From Bacteroidia bacterium (GTDB lineage: Bacteria; Bacteroidota; Bacteroidia; Bacteroidales; CAJPTX01): a stretch of 64,000 nucleotides of DNA. The stretch spans positions 1 to 64,000 of the forward strand of contig CAJPTC010000010.1 of NCBI GenBank assembly GCA_905373475.1. The letters run 5' to 3'. This document shows positions 8,334 to 16,271 of this stretch, piece after piece; the first letter of the stretch is position 1, and every line of letters starts with the position of its first letter. The translations under genes were made by a program, and so were the position numbers. The notes beneath the pieces are model-generated. The model did no database searches, had not been told where the DNA came from, and saw nothing but the letters and a program-made list of their open reading frames with translations.

Positions 8334-8364
8334 TTTCATCATAAAAAGAAAAATTCGATATTTG
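8334..8364 (+). promoter_or_regulatory. candidate promoter for pdxJ
   Basis: TTTC-N19-GATATTTG: both boxes deviate from TTTG / TAnnTTTG by one base, but the spacing is the same 19 bases as in the two perfect promoters of the window. The predicted start site lies about 20 bases before the pdxJ ATG. Confidence 0.45.
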
Positions 8365-8391
8365 CAGTAATCTCAAATATATGAAAGAGCC

Positions 8392-9180
8392 ATGGAAGAG
8401 TCAAAGGTTACGCGTCTTAGCGTGAATATCAACAAAATTGCTACACTGCGTAATGCGCGTGGAGGCAATATTCCCGATGTGGGACTCGCTGCTGTGAAAA
8501 TTTTGAAGTCCTATCACGCAGACGGTATTACGGTTCATCCTCGCCCCGATGAACGCCATATCACCTACGCCGATGTGCGAATGATTAGCCAATTGCTACG
8601 CACGGGCAATATGCCAGAAGGTGTAGAGTTCAATATTGAAGGAAATCCCATTCCGAAATTCATCGATCTCGTTTGCGAAGCACGCCCTGCACAAGTGACT
8701 TTAGTACCCGATGCGCCCGATGCTCTGACCTCCAACGCTGGCTGGAATACTGTAACGCACGCCGACTTTCTACGCGAAATTGTTGAGCGTTTTCATGCCG
8801 AGGGAATTCGGGTTTCCATATTTGTAGATCCAGATTGCAAAATGGTGGAAGGAGCAGCGCAAGTAGGTGCGGATCGTATAGAGTTGTATACTGGACCGTA
8901 TGCACAACAGTACTATACCGATTCATTTGCGGCAATTGCTCCCTATATTGTAGCAGCAAAGTGTGCGCAGCAGGCCAAACTAGAGATCAATGCAGGGCAC
9001 GACCTTAATTTGAAGAACTTGAGCTACTTCCTTCTAATGATGCCTTTTGTAAGCGAAGTGTCGATAGGGCAAGCCCTGATAAGCGATGCACTATACATGG
9101 GGCTCGGAGAAGCGATTAAAGCTTACAAAGAACATATTCCCCCTTATTTCGATTTCGGAACTGGAGAACTTCCCTTCTAG
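8392..9180 (+). CDS. pdxJ: pyridoxine 5'-phosphate synthase
   Basis: PdxJ condenses 1-deoxy-D-xylulose 5-phosphate with aminoacetone 3-phosphate to pyridoxine 5'-phosphate in vitamin B6 synthesis. The 262-residue protein is of family length. It shows LSVNINKIATLRNARGG at the start, GITVHPRPDERHI around residues 45-57, a central FNIEGNP, and the C-terminal EINAGHDLNLKNL, which are characteristic of the TIM barrel active site. The gene is divergent from the small barrel gene and is followed by a hydrolase whose reading frame overlaps its 3' end. Confidence 0.96.
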   Translation: MEESKVTRLSVNINKIATLRNARGGNIPDVGLAAVKILKSYHADGITVHPRPDERHITYADVRMISQLLRTGNMPEGVEFNIEGNPIPKFIDLVCEARPAQVTLVPDAPDALTSNAGWNTVTHADFLREIVERFHAEGIRVSIFVDPDCKMVEGAAQVGADRIELYTGPYAQQYYTDSFAAIAPYIVAAKCAQQAKLEINAGHDLNLKNLSYFLLMMPFVSEVSIGQALISDALYMGLGEAIKAYKEHIPPYFDFGTGELPF

Positions 9181-9898
9181 ATTGGTATTTCTGCACGGGC
9201 TTTTTGGTTCGCAACAAGACTTTCTGTGGTATAAACGCAATCTGGACGGAGCATCGGGAGCTTTCTCTTACGATTTGCCAAACCATGGCAATAGGCAAGG
9301 AGAAGAGCCATTTTCAGTTGCATACCTTCTAGCCGATCTTGAGCAACAGTTGCGAACAGCGGGCATAGAACGTGCTCTTTTCGTCGGGCATTCGTTGGGT
9401 GGGCAACTGGCGCTTCATTATGCTGCCTTACACCCCGAACGAGTAGAGGGGGTATGTTTACTAGATATTTTTCCTCTGTGGACTCCCGAATTGCAAGAGT
9501 TTCAAGCAGAGTTACTAGTCCTTTTGCACAGCCTGCCAGTGCCTGCGCCAGAGACCTCGGTAGCATCGTGCTGGCAAACAGACAACGGGCGCTATATGCA
9601 AAAGTTCCTCGCACGCCGTAGCAACGCATTTACGCCTACTGTATGCGAATCTTTGATTCGTTTTGTGAACTACGAAATGCCACTGTTGAATGAACCGCCT
9701 TGCTATACGCGCCCATTGTGGCTTCTACGTGGCGAGCAATCTGCATTCACAGCGGGGTTGCAAGAGGATGCGCTGAAACGCATCTATCCGCAGCTACGTG
9801 TAGTGCCCATTGCGGGAGCAGGACACCTACTTCACCTAACGCACCGATATGCAGTATGCCCACAAATACAAGATTTTATCGTTGCAGGCAGTAAGTAA
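9086..9898 (+). CDS. alpha/beta hydrolase (YbfF-like)
   Basis: Alpha/beta-hydrolase fold: oxyanion segment FLHGLFGSQQDF, nucleophile elbow GHSLGG (Ser near 114 in this reading), and a C-terminal catalytic His in AGAGHLLH. Members near this sequence are esterases or thioesterases; the substrate is unknown. The start is uncertain. The ATG at 9086 gives 270 residues and a 95-base overlap with pdxJ. A TTG at 9182 avoids the overlap but removes the first beta-strand region, leaving LVFLHG almost at the N-terminus. The longer form, or a start within it, fits the fold better. Confidence 0.8.
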   Translation: MHYTWGSEKRLKLTKNIFPLISISELENFPSRLVFLHGLFGSQQDFLWYKRNLDGASGAFSYDLPNHGNRQGEEPFSVAYLLADLEQQLRTAGIERALFVGHSLGGQLALHYAALHPERVEGVCLLDIFPLWTPELQEFQAELLVLLHSLPVPAPETSVASCWQTDNGRYMQKFLARRSNAFTPTVCESLIRFVNYEMPLLNEPPCYTRPLWLLRGEQSAFTAGLQEDALKRIYPQLRVVPIAGAGHLLHLTHRYAVCPQIQDFIVAGSK

Positions 9899-9934
9899 TT
9901 TCTGCACAAAGTAACATTGCGTAAAGAAAACGCC

Positions 9935-9942
9935 TACTTTTG
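9935..9942 (+). promoter_or_regulatory. -7 box for the secreted gene at 9973
   Basis: TACTTTTG is a perfect TAnnTTTG match 30 bases upstream of the ATG. No TTTG lies at the 19-base spacing, so the -33 element is weak. It supports the start at 9973, since the alternative TTG at 9940 overlaps the box. Confidence 0.5.
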
Positions 9943-9972
9943 GTTTGTAAAACCAATAATGAGGGGGAAATA

Positions 9973-10611
9973 ATGAAGCATTTTGCATTTCTAGTATGCT
10001 TTTGGGCTATTGCATCGACGCTCTATGCACAAGCGCCACGTAAGTATGAATTACCTGAGCCTGAGCAACCGAAACAAGAGGCTACAAAAACAAACTCTTG
10101 GGGAAGTCTGCTAAGTACAGCTGCGCGCGTAGCTACTTCTACAATGGGGCTTATACAGCAGTCGGTGAACTTGCAAGAGGTGAGCAATTCGCTCTACACA
10201 TTCGAAAACAATGTAGGCGGCTCGTGGATGAAAGATGCACGCGACGTACTCGGGAAAACAAAGGATGCACTGCAATTGTACATGGTAAACGAGGAAGGAG
10301 CATACCTTTACGACCCAGCCACAAGAACAATGAATTTGGTGGCAGAGGGCGATTTCCGTGAACAAATCATAGAGCAGCACAAGAAATATGAAGGCTCACG
10401 TATTCTAATTTTTGCAGGAGAGTCTCTAGAATCTTTTGCCAAAGAGCAGTTGCAACAAGGGGCAGATAACCTTTTGGGCGAAGAGAAGAAGGAAGGAAGT
10501 TCGGACACGAGCACGGAAGGTGGCGAGAGCGCCGAAGAAAGCTATCCTACGACATTTAGCCCAGGAAAAGTTTTTGTACTGCTCGGAGCAAAGAAATACA
10601 CTTTTGACTGA
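9973..10611 (+). CDS. secreted protein with a nitroreductase-like central segment
   Basis: 212 residues with a signal peptide (MKHFAFLVCFWAIASTLYAQ). The ATG at 9973 is preceded by GAGGGGG and a -7 promoter box. The centre (about residues 95-150) contains EGAYLYDPATRTMNLVAEGD, which resembles the segment of SagB/TM1586-type nitroreductases where a strand is followed by a Gly-Asp. The FMN-binding arginine and serine motifs of a complete nitroreductase are not visible. The region after about residue 165 is acidic and low-complexity. I do not recognise the family; it may be a degenerate relative or a chance resemblance. A terminator follows 24 bases after the stop. Confidence 0.7.
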   Translation: MKHFAFLVCFWAIASTLYAQAPRKYELPEPEQPKQEATKTNSWGSLLSTAARVATSTMGLIQQSVNLQEVSNSLYTFENNVGGSWMKDARDVLGKTKDALQLYMVNEEGAYLYDPATRTMNLVAEGDFREQIIEQHKKYEGSRILIFAGESLESFAKEQLQQGADNLLGEEKKEGSSDTSTEGGESAEESYPTTFSPGKVFVLLGAKKYTFD

Positions 10612-10635
10612 GACAATTCTCTTTCATGATTAAAG

Positions 10636-10670
10636 GTGGTATACGTCTTGAGATGTATGCCACTTTTTTT
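10636..10670 (+). terminator. Rho-independent terminator after the 9973 gene
   Basis: A 9-bp stem GTGGTATAC/GTATGCCAC with one G-U pair is followed by seven T. It begins 24 bases after the stop at 10611. It lies inside a possible longer reading frame of the next gene, which argues against that longer form. Confidence 0.85.
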
Positions 10671-10698
10671 GTTCCTAGACGGTGGAGATCTAAATTTG
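10668..10698 (+). promoter_or_regulatory. perfect Bacteroidota promoter for the gene at 10719
   Basis: TTTG at 10668-10671, 19-base spacer, TAAATTTG at 10691-10698. Both boxes match the consensus. The -33 TTTG is built from the last T residues of the preceding terminator. The start site would fall near 10705, about 14 bases before the ATG. Confidence 0.75.
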
Positions 10699-10718
10699 TA
10701 CGGCAATTAGATAACGAG

Positions 10719-11678
10719 ATGGAAACGCTATTGAAAAATTCGAGGAATGCAGTGTTCCGCTTATTGCTTCGTGAGGCAAGTGTAATACTTGTTGGTATGC
10801 TCATGGTAGGAGTTGCACTCCTCCTAGGTCGGCAAGAGTTCATTTTTCCCGAATTGGCAGCTCTTTCTATCGGCTGCCTAGTCATCGTAAAACGAGTGTG
10901 GTGCGTAGATCGTTGGCGGACTGTTGTCTTATTAACAGGCGCAGCTCTGCTGGGTACACTCCTTTTTTACTCTTCCCTTCCTTTTATTGCCAAAATAGCA
11001 TTAGGCTTTTCGAGCGTTGCCCTCCTACTTATCCTGCTTCGTAGTTCACTCTATCCTGCTCTTTCAGCCTGTTTACTCCCCCTTGTGCTCAACGAATCGT
11101 CTTGGGTATATCCGCTAGCCGTCTTTTTGTTAGCACTCCTTTTAGTAGGTATGCAGTGGCTCATGGAAAAACTCCATCTACGCACTGCCCTACCCTTTCG
11201 ACCTGTTGCACGCACTGTGCATGAACGAATTATAAGAGCCGTGTATCTATTGATAGTAGTAACTATCGTGGTAAGTGTGGCAGCATTTTTTGAACAACGC
11301 TTTTTCATACTTCCGCCGCTTATTGTACTCTTTGTAGAATTTTCTCGCCCCGAAGCAGGATTACGCAAAGCGCCCTTTCTAATTACGGTTTTAATGGCAG
11401 TTGCTGCCCTGTTGGGAAATTTCGGGAAGCTATTTTTAGAGCCTTTTTTAGGACTTTCTCCCGTACTATCGATGGGGAGTGTTCTACTTCTACTTTTCGT
11501 CGTTTTTTCTACCTCAAAACGCTACTTCGCGCCCGCGGCTGCAATTGCGGTACTACCGCAAATTCTTCAACAAGATAATTGGTATCTTTTCCCCATCGAG
11601 GTCACATTGGCCACAGCCCTCTTTATTGCGATTGCTTTACTGTTTTTCCGCGCGAAACGCACTGCTGGACAAAACTAG
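10719..11678 (+). CDS. two-repeat integral membrane protein, HPP-like
   Basis: 319 residues, almost entirely hydrophobic, with an internal duplication. Each half runs from a P-rich entry (IFPELAALSIG near 40; ILPPLIVLFVEFSRPEAG near 210) through about four membrane segments to LYPALSACLLPLVLNESSWV or YFAPAAAIAVLPQILQQDNW. The second half resembles HPP-family proteins (S-x-P-x-A-x-x-R, then a P-containing helix and NWY-x-x-P). HPP proteins have been linked to nitrite transport, but the function here is open. The ATG at 10719 is chosen because a terminator and promoter lie between it and an upstream in-frame ATG at 10626. Confidence 0.75.
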   Translation: METLLKNSRNAVFRLLLREASVILVGMLMVGVALLLGRQEFIFPELAALSIGCLVIVKRVWCVDRWRTVVLLTGAALLGTLLFYSSLPFIAKIALGFSSVALLLILLRSSLYPALSACLLPLVLNESSWVYPLAVFLLALLLVGMQWLMEKLHLRTALPFRPVARTVHERIIRAVYLLIVVTIVVSVAAFFEQRFFILPPLIVLFVEFSRPEAGLRKAPFLITVLMAVAALLGNFGKLFLEPFLGLSPVLSMGSVLLLLFVVFSTSKRYFAPAAAIAVLPQILQQDNWYLFPIEVTLATALFIAIALLFFRAKRTAGQN

Positions 11679-11937
11679 ATGTTCATCAGGGGGGAAAATT
11701 TATTCGGTTAAAAAATAGAATTTCTATCGACCTAGAATAGACTTGTAGCACAGAGTATTACTCAGGTTGCTTTGTAGATTTCAAACATTTTCTTTGTTGA
11801 AGAATCATTGATAATTGTTCGACTTAACCCTTATAGAAAACCCTTTCTGTTTATAATTATGCAACAATGTAATATTTATTTCGTTGTAAACTATGTATTT
11901 GTTTAATGTTTTCATCATCCATAAACTGAATATTACC

Positions 11938-12903
11938 ATGAACATGTATGAATTGATTGAACTTCCTTTCACGAACGAGATAGCCATCGAAGCCATGTTG
12001 TTTGAAAACCTGGCTATGTTACAACTCGGCAAAACGCTCGTAAAACCAAGGATTATCCGTCACGAAGTTGCACTTCTTGATGCGAGTGGACGCGAAGAAC
12101 GTATAAATCTTCTCATCCAGACGGAACAATTCTCGGCTATGGTAAAAATCGTAGCAGGCGAAGTGACGGAGGAGAATTTGAAAGGGCTGAAACGATGCCT
12201 CGCTCAGAAAGAAGAGATTTATAAACGTTATATGCCTTCAGACGCTCCGACAGAGTGGTTCGGTCTCCTAATCGGAAGTCGGATTTCAGACTCACTTCAG
12301 GAGAGTTTGCGGCAAGGTCTGACGGTTCATAAATGCCCCGTAGCAGCCATTCTGTTGCGCCAATTCCTAACAGGGTCTACACCCGTTCTACTGCGCGAAG
12401 TGCTTGCAAGTACAACCTACAAGGTAGAAATAAATCAGCCTATTGAAGTGCTTCCCGCCATAATGGGGTCTACTAGGAAAATGGCAGAGCCCAAGAAGCG
12501 AAAAGAGAAGAAGGAAAAAAAGCGTAAGGAGAAAAAAAGTAGCTCGGAAAAAGACTATACAAAATACAGTTTCAACGGGCAGATCTACAACAAAGGGAAG
12601 TTGGTTAATGCTGTCTTCCACAAGATTGCCGCAGATCATCCCGAGTTAACGCTAAGCGATTTGGAGAATTATTTCCCCGAACGCATGCAACCTGGGCAGA
12701 GCATTTTTATAACCAGAGAAAAGGCTATGCAGCTTGCGCAAGAAAACAAGCCCAAGCGGCATCACACAAAGCCAGAACAAATAGTCAAGCTGGCAGATGC
12801 CGAGATTTGTACATCAGCACAATGGTCCAAAGAAAGCATTCCGCTCTTTATAGAGCACGTAAAAAAACTCTTTGGCTACGAAATTAAGAAACTTGAGCGG
12901 TAG
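11938..12903 (+). CDS. degenerate PD-(D/E)XK nuclease-like protein with C-terminal FNG domain
   Basis: 321 residues. The N-terminal ~110 residues follow the layout of NucS/DUF91-type nucleases (helix, strand pair, then a RIDLL-x-VIELK-like segment), but the active-site acids appear changed: RINLLIQTEQ replaces RIDLL and MVKIVAGEV replaces VIELK. A Lys/Glu-rich linker (about 190-205) leads to a C-terminal domain of about 110 residues beginning YSFNGQIYNKGKLVNAV and including LSDLENYFPERMQ and ICTSAQWSKE, a pattern I recall from Bacteroidota proteins associated with restriction-type nucleases. ATG at 11938 chosen, since the ORF upstream of it lacks domain similarity. A terminator follows. Probably non-catalytic; function unknown. 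Confidence 0.65.
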   Translation: MNMYELIELPFTNEIAIEAMLFENLAMLQLGKTLVKPRIIRHEVALLDASGREERINLLIQTEQFSAMVKIVAGEVTEENLKGLKRCLAQKEEIYKRYMPSDAPTEWFGLLIGSRISDSLQESLRQGLTVHKCPVAAILLRQFLTGSTPVLLREVLASTTYKVEINQPIEVLPAIMGSTRKMAEPKKRKEKKEKKRKEKKSSSEKDYTKYSFNGQIYNKGKLVNAVFHKIAADHPELTLSDLENYFPERMQPGQSIFITREKAMQLAQENKPKRHHTKPEQIVKLADAEICTSAQWSKESIPLFIEHVKKLFGYEIKKLER

Positions 12904-12928
12904 ACGCTGCTTGTTCCGAAAAAGCAAA

Positions 12929-12963
12929 AAAGAGCATTCTACGCTGTAGAGTGCTCTTTTTGT
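12929..12963 (+). terminator. Rho-independent terminator after the nuclease-like gene
   Basis: A 14-bp stem AAAGAGCATTCTAC/GTAGAGTGCTCTTT (one G-U pair) with a 3-base loop is followed by T residues. It separates this gene from the AraC-type regulator. Confidence 0.9.
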
Positions 12964-13024
12964 TTAGAAAATATACCCTCCGCATATTCGCAATTTTGGA
13001 ACAGTAGTTTTGCAAAGCTCCATC

Positions 13025-13032
13025 TATTTTTG
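13025..13032 (+). promoter_or_regulatory. -7 box for the AraC-type regulator
   Basis: TATTTTTG matches TAnnTTTG perfectly, 20 bases before the ATG at 13053. TTTG sequences occur at 12995 and 13009 but not at the 19-base spacing. Confidence 0.45.
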
Positions 13033-13052
13033 TAATAGAAGCCAAGAGAGCC

Positions 13053-13907
13053 ATGCAGTCACTAACACGACAAGACTATTTGCGGGGCATTAACCGCGTT
13101 GTAGAATACATCAATAATCATTTAGACGCACCATTATCTTTAGAGATATTGGCGTCGGAGTCCTGTTTCTCGCCTTTCCACTTTCATCGGATTTTTAAGG
13201 CGTTTATTGGCGAAACGGTTGGAAGTTATATCCAACGCGTCCGCTTAGAGACGGCAGTACACCTCCTCCGTTATTCGGAACTACCCATAGAGAGCATTGC
13301 GACCCGCGTCGGTTACGAAATGCCTTCTTCGCTCTCCAAAGCATTCAAGAACGCTTATGGAATTTCCCCCTCCGAGTACCGAAAGCAAAACAATTTGCAG
13401 CTCCGACCACTCACGGTCAACAACGAAATAATAAATCTACAGCCTCCAAAGATAGTATCTCTTCCTACGCAACAAGTGCTTTACGTGCATGCCACGGGGG
13501 CGTATGACGAGGTGGATTACGCCGCGCAATTTGCAATCCTTTGGGAGCAGGTAAGAGTACAACGGCTTTACACGGCTGGTATAGAGCACATTGGGTTGTA
13601 TTACGACTGCCCAACAGTAACTAAGGCAGATTACCTCCGTACCGACCTTTGCCTTACTATCCACAAGCCCGCCACTCCGCGCGGGGAAGTAGGTGTAAAG
13701 GAGATTGAAGGAGGGCAATACGCGGTATTCCTTTACCGAGGCTCGTACGATAAACTGCAATGTGCCTACAACTTTATCTTCAAGACATGGCTTCCCGATA
13801 GTCGTTGCACGCTGCGAAATTTACCCGTGTTTGAGAAATTCTTATCAGACGCGCGTTACACACCGCCCGAGAAAACAAAGACGGAGATATACGTTCCTAT
13901 CGAGTAA
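13053..13907 (+). CDS. AraC-family regulator with GyrI-like effector domain
   Basis: 284 residues. Residues 1-110 are an AraC-type DNA-binding domain with two helix-turn-helix units: LSLEILASESCFSPFHFHRIF and PIESIATRVGYEMPSSLSKAF, followed by GISPSEYR. Residues about 128-284 form a GyrI-like (SOUL/BmrR-type) small-molecule-binding domain, ending VFEKFLSD..TEIYVPIE. Such fusions often respond to drugs or other hydrophobic molecules, as in Rob/SoxS-like and BmrR-like proteins. No target operon is evident: the next gene is convergent. Single gene with its own promoter box. Confidence 0.92.
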   Translation: MQSLTRQDYLRGINRVVEYINNHLDAPLSLEILASESCFSPFHFHRIFKAFIGETVGSYIQRVRLETAVHLLRYSELPIESIATRVGYEMPSSLSKAFKNAYGISPSEYRKQNNLQLRPLTVNNEIINLQPPKIVSLPTQQVLYVHATGAYDEVDYAAQFAILWEQVRVQRLYTAGIEHIGLYYDCPTVTKADYLRTDLCLTIHKPATPRGEVGVKEIEGGQYAVFLYRGSYDKLQCAYNFIFKTWLPDSRCTLRNLPVFEKFLSDARYTPPEKTKTEIYVPIE

Positions 13908-13931
13908 TCAGCACTTTATGCGCAGCACCCA

Positions 13932-14573
13932 TTAGTCGGCATTCGCTGGAGTAGCAGGCGGGTATATCAAACGAATTCGCTTTACCCAAGCTTCTTTCTG
14001 TAGGGAGGCAATGGTTTTACGTTCCATCCAACTATCGAAGGAGTAGTGCGGTTTGCCTTCGAGTTGGGGTAAATCTTTGAAACCGAGTGCTTTCAGTCGC
14101 GCATTTATCGTCTTTTCACTCACAGCCTCGTGGTAATAGACAATCACGCCTATTTTCCCATCCTTTTGGGCATAAGCAGGTATACTGTCGTTTTGTAAAA
14201 GCGGACTAACCCGCCACTCTGGTTTAGGGGCAAAGAGTGAAACCATGTTGGTCTTTTTTGTACACACCCGAATTTTGTCGCTCTTTACTGCCACGAAATA
14301 AGCTCGTTCGCCGATGTTATCATAAACGGAAACTCCAAACTGCTTCAGATTCAAACGATCGGACATGGAAGGATCTGCCTTAAACTGTGCAATAAGAATA
14401 TATTTCCCTTCAATGGGTTTTCCTAGTGCAGCGTAGGCTTTCTTTGCACCTTTTTGTAGCGATGCCACATTGTTAGGCGGTGTAACAGAGTGACCATACA
14501 GATCGAATGCTGTCTGTGCATGCGCAAGCAGCACTGAAAACAAAAGCCAAGCAATTAGTCCGAATCGTTTCAT
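13932..14573 (-). CDS. secreted stand-alone subtilase-propeptide-like protein, paralogue 1
   Basis: 213 residues with a signal peptide (MKRFGLIAWLLFSVLLAHAQ). It is clearly paralogous to the protein at 25572-26213: both share TAF(D/E)L.G near the mature N-terminus, (Y/R)(I/Y)LIAQFK, GV.(V/L).(D)(Y/N)I, V.Y.E, and end with W.KR/MI....PPA. The LIAQFK..P....L...GV...D.I pattern resembles the N-terminal prodomain of Bacteroidota S8 (subtilisin-like) peptidases, but the protein ends before any catalytic domain and no Asp-His-Ser triad is present. It may be a free propeptide or inhibitor; this is inference. It is convergent with the AraC gene. Confidence 0.75.
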   Translation of the reverse strand: MKRFGLIAWLLFSVLLAHAQTAFDLYGHSVTPPNNVASLQKGAKKAYAALGKPIEGKYILIAQFKADPSMSDRLNLKQFGVSVYDNIGERAYFVAVKSDKIRVCTKKTNMVSLFAPKPEWRVSPLLQNDSIPAYAQKDGKIGVIVYYHEAVSEKTINARLKALGFKDLPQLEGKPHYSFDSWMERKTIASLQKEAWVKRIRLIYPPATPANAD

Positions 14574-15151
14574 TTCACTTTAATATTTTATCGCTCATTT
14601 AGACGGGAAATGTCCCTGTAAGGTTATCTAGAACCTCCGAACAGAACGGTACTTACACGGTTTTAAGGCGATGAAAAAACGAGAAGAAACCACTACTTAA
14701 GCCTTCTTGACTTGTATTCTTTCAAAGTATAAGCTCGCTAGAAGGCTTTGCGTCAAAATAGATACGAGCGTATAAATAAATCCGCAGAATTGTGAAGTTC
14801 TCAAAGGCATTTTCAAAATGCAGCTTGTTCTCTCATAAAAGAACTATCTCTTTTCCATATCTGCGACAGAAATCATTATTCATTCCTACAACTTCATTTG
14901 CTATTGAGGAAAACCCTACGTTATACATTTTTTCCATACACGCTTTATTAAACACCACCCACTGGATGAATCGATTGTGATAATCGGTTTTCTTTACCTT
15001 TGTAACAAGCTGAATTTGTGGCTCGTTTCTCCAATTGTTCAGACACAATTGAACGGAAAACCTTCATCCAGATCATCATAGACCTCAACACGGCTTGTGA
15101 GTGTGCGGGTTTAGGAAAATAGTAGAAAAACCGAGAAGAAAAAGACAGATA
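14574..15151. other. 578-bp gap between the propeptide-like and RhuM-Fic genes
   Basis: No convincing gene is visible. Short opposing ORFs of 60-70 codons cross 14792-15048 but have no recognisable motif and no ribosome site. The only clear element is a -7 box at 14995-15002. The base composition is AT-rich compared with the neighbours. Confidence 0.6.
14995..15002 (+). promoter_or_regulatory. -7 box upstream of the RhuM-Fic gene
   Basis: TACCTTTG is a perfect TAnnTTTG match, with ATTG as a weak -33 element 17 bases upstream. It would give a leader of about 140 bases to the ATG at 15152. Confidence 0.4.
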
Positions 15152-16147
15152 ATGATGGCGCAAGAATCTCCGCTTGTTATATACGAAGCTCCAGATGGCA
15201 CAATAGCTCTAGACGTCCGTCTAGAGGGCGAGTCTGTGTGGTTAACACAGGCACAAATGGCGGAACTGTTTCAGACAGATCCTTCGGTTATTGTGAAGCA
15301 TATTTCCAATATCTATCGTACTGGAGAACTGGATGAAGCGGGAACATGTGCAAAAAATGCACATGTTCAAAAAGAAGGAAAGCGATTGGTTACCAGGAAT
15401 CTACGCTATTATAATTTGGATGTGATTATCTCTGTTGGCTATCGAGTAAATGCTAAACGCGGTATTGCATTTCGTAAATGGGCCACTAAGCTCTTACGCG
15501 AATACCTCCTTAAGGGGTTTGTCGCAAATCAAGCGTATTTGGTGCAGCATTACGAGGATTTGAAAACGGTAGTGCAGCTCCTCGAACGTACTCGCAGCGC
15601 ATGTGAAGAAGGACGTACCGAAGAAACAGAGGCGCTTTTTTCGCTAGTTGTAGACTATACCTATGCCCTAGATACTTTGGATCGTTATGATTATCAGAAT
15701 CTAACAGTGGCAGAAACCACAAATGAGGAACGATTCAAAGCTACATACGAAGAGGCTATGGCGGCTATCGCTCTTTTGAAGGAAAAATTCGGAGCGAATC
15801 GTTGGTTTGCACATGAAAAAGACGATTCATTCAAAAGTTCCCTAGGGCAACTCTACCAGACGTTTGATGGTATCGATTTATACCCCTCTGTGGAAGAAAA
15901 AGCAGCGATACTACTCTATTTGGTGGTGAAAAACCACTCGTTCAGTGATGGGAATAAACGTATCGCAGCTACGCTCTTTTTGTGGTTTATGGAGAAAAAT
16001 AAAATTCTTTATGCTCCAGATGGGCGAAAACGCATCTCCGACGGGACGCTGGTTGCCTTAACTCTCTTGATTGCGGAGAGCAGAACTGAGGAAAAAGATG
16101 TAATACTAAAGGTCGTGGTAAACCTTATCAATCAGCGAAATATGTAG
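15152..16147 (+). CDS. RhuM-family protein fused to a Fic/Doc domain
   Basis: 331 residues. Residues about 5-130 match the RhuM family: LVIYEAPDGTIALDV, VWLTQAQMAELFQTDPSVIV, KHISNIY, then LRYYNLDVIISVGYRV and FRKWATKLLREYLLKG. The C-terminal half is a Fic/Doc domain with the active-site motif HSFSDGNKR near residues 262-270, the Doc-type HxFxDGNKR. Fic proteins usually transfer AMP (or, in Doc, phosphate) to target proteins. No antitoxin-like partner gene is adjacent, so regulation, if any, must be intramolecular or by the RhuM part. The ATG at 15152 is chosen over an upstream GTG. Confidence 0.88.
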   Translation: MMAQESPLVIYEAPDGTIALDVRLEGESVWLTQAQMAELFQTDPSVIVKHISNIYRTGELDEAGTCAKNAHVQKEGKRLVTRNLRYYNLDVIISVGYRVNAKRGIAFRKWATKLLREYLLKGFVANQAYLVQHYEDLKTVVQLLERTRSACEEGRTEETEALFSLVVDYTYALDTLDRYDYQNLTVAETTNEERFKATYEEAMAAIALLKEKFGANRWFAHEKDDSFKSSLGQLYQTFDGIDLYPSVEEKAAILLYLVVKNHSFSDGNKRIAATLFLWFMEKNKILYAPDGRKRISDGTLVALTLLIAESRTEEKDVILKVVVNLINQRNM

Positions 16148-16271
16148 AGGTAAATAAAAACCTTGCTTGCTACGTCTGCCGTGGAACTGTTTCGGATTAC
16201 ACAATTACCCTAACCTCATTAGGCTGTCCCCGCAGGATTTTTAATGGACTACGTGCTGGAAACAACATCGA

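Noticed and set aside
12388..12639. Minus-strand ORF over the Lys-rich linker
   Set aside because: It is the complement of AAG/AAA-rich codons and gives a Leu/Phe-rich nonsense protein.
14792..15048. Opposing small ORFs (62 and 71 codons) in the gap before the RhuM-Fic gene
   Set aside because: They cover each other, lack ribosome sites, signal peptides or known motifs, and the sequence is AT-rich; chance ORFs are more likely.
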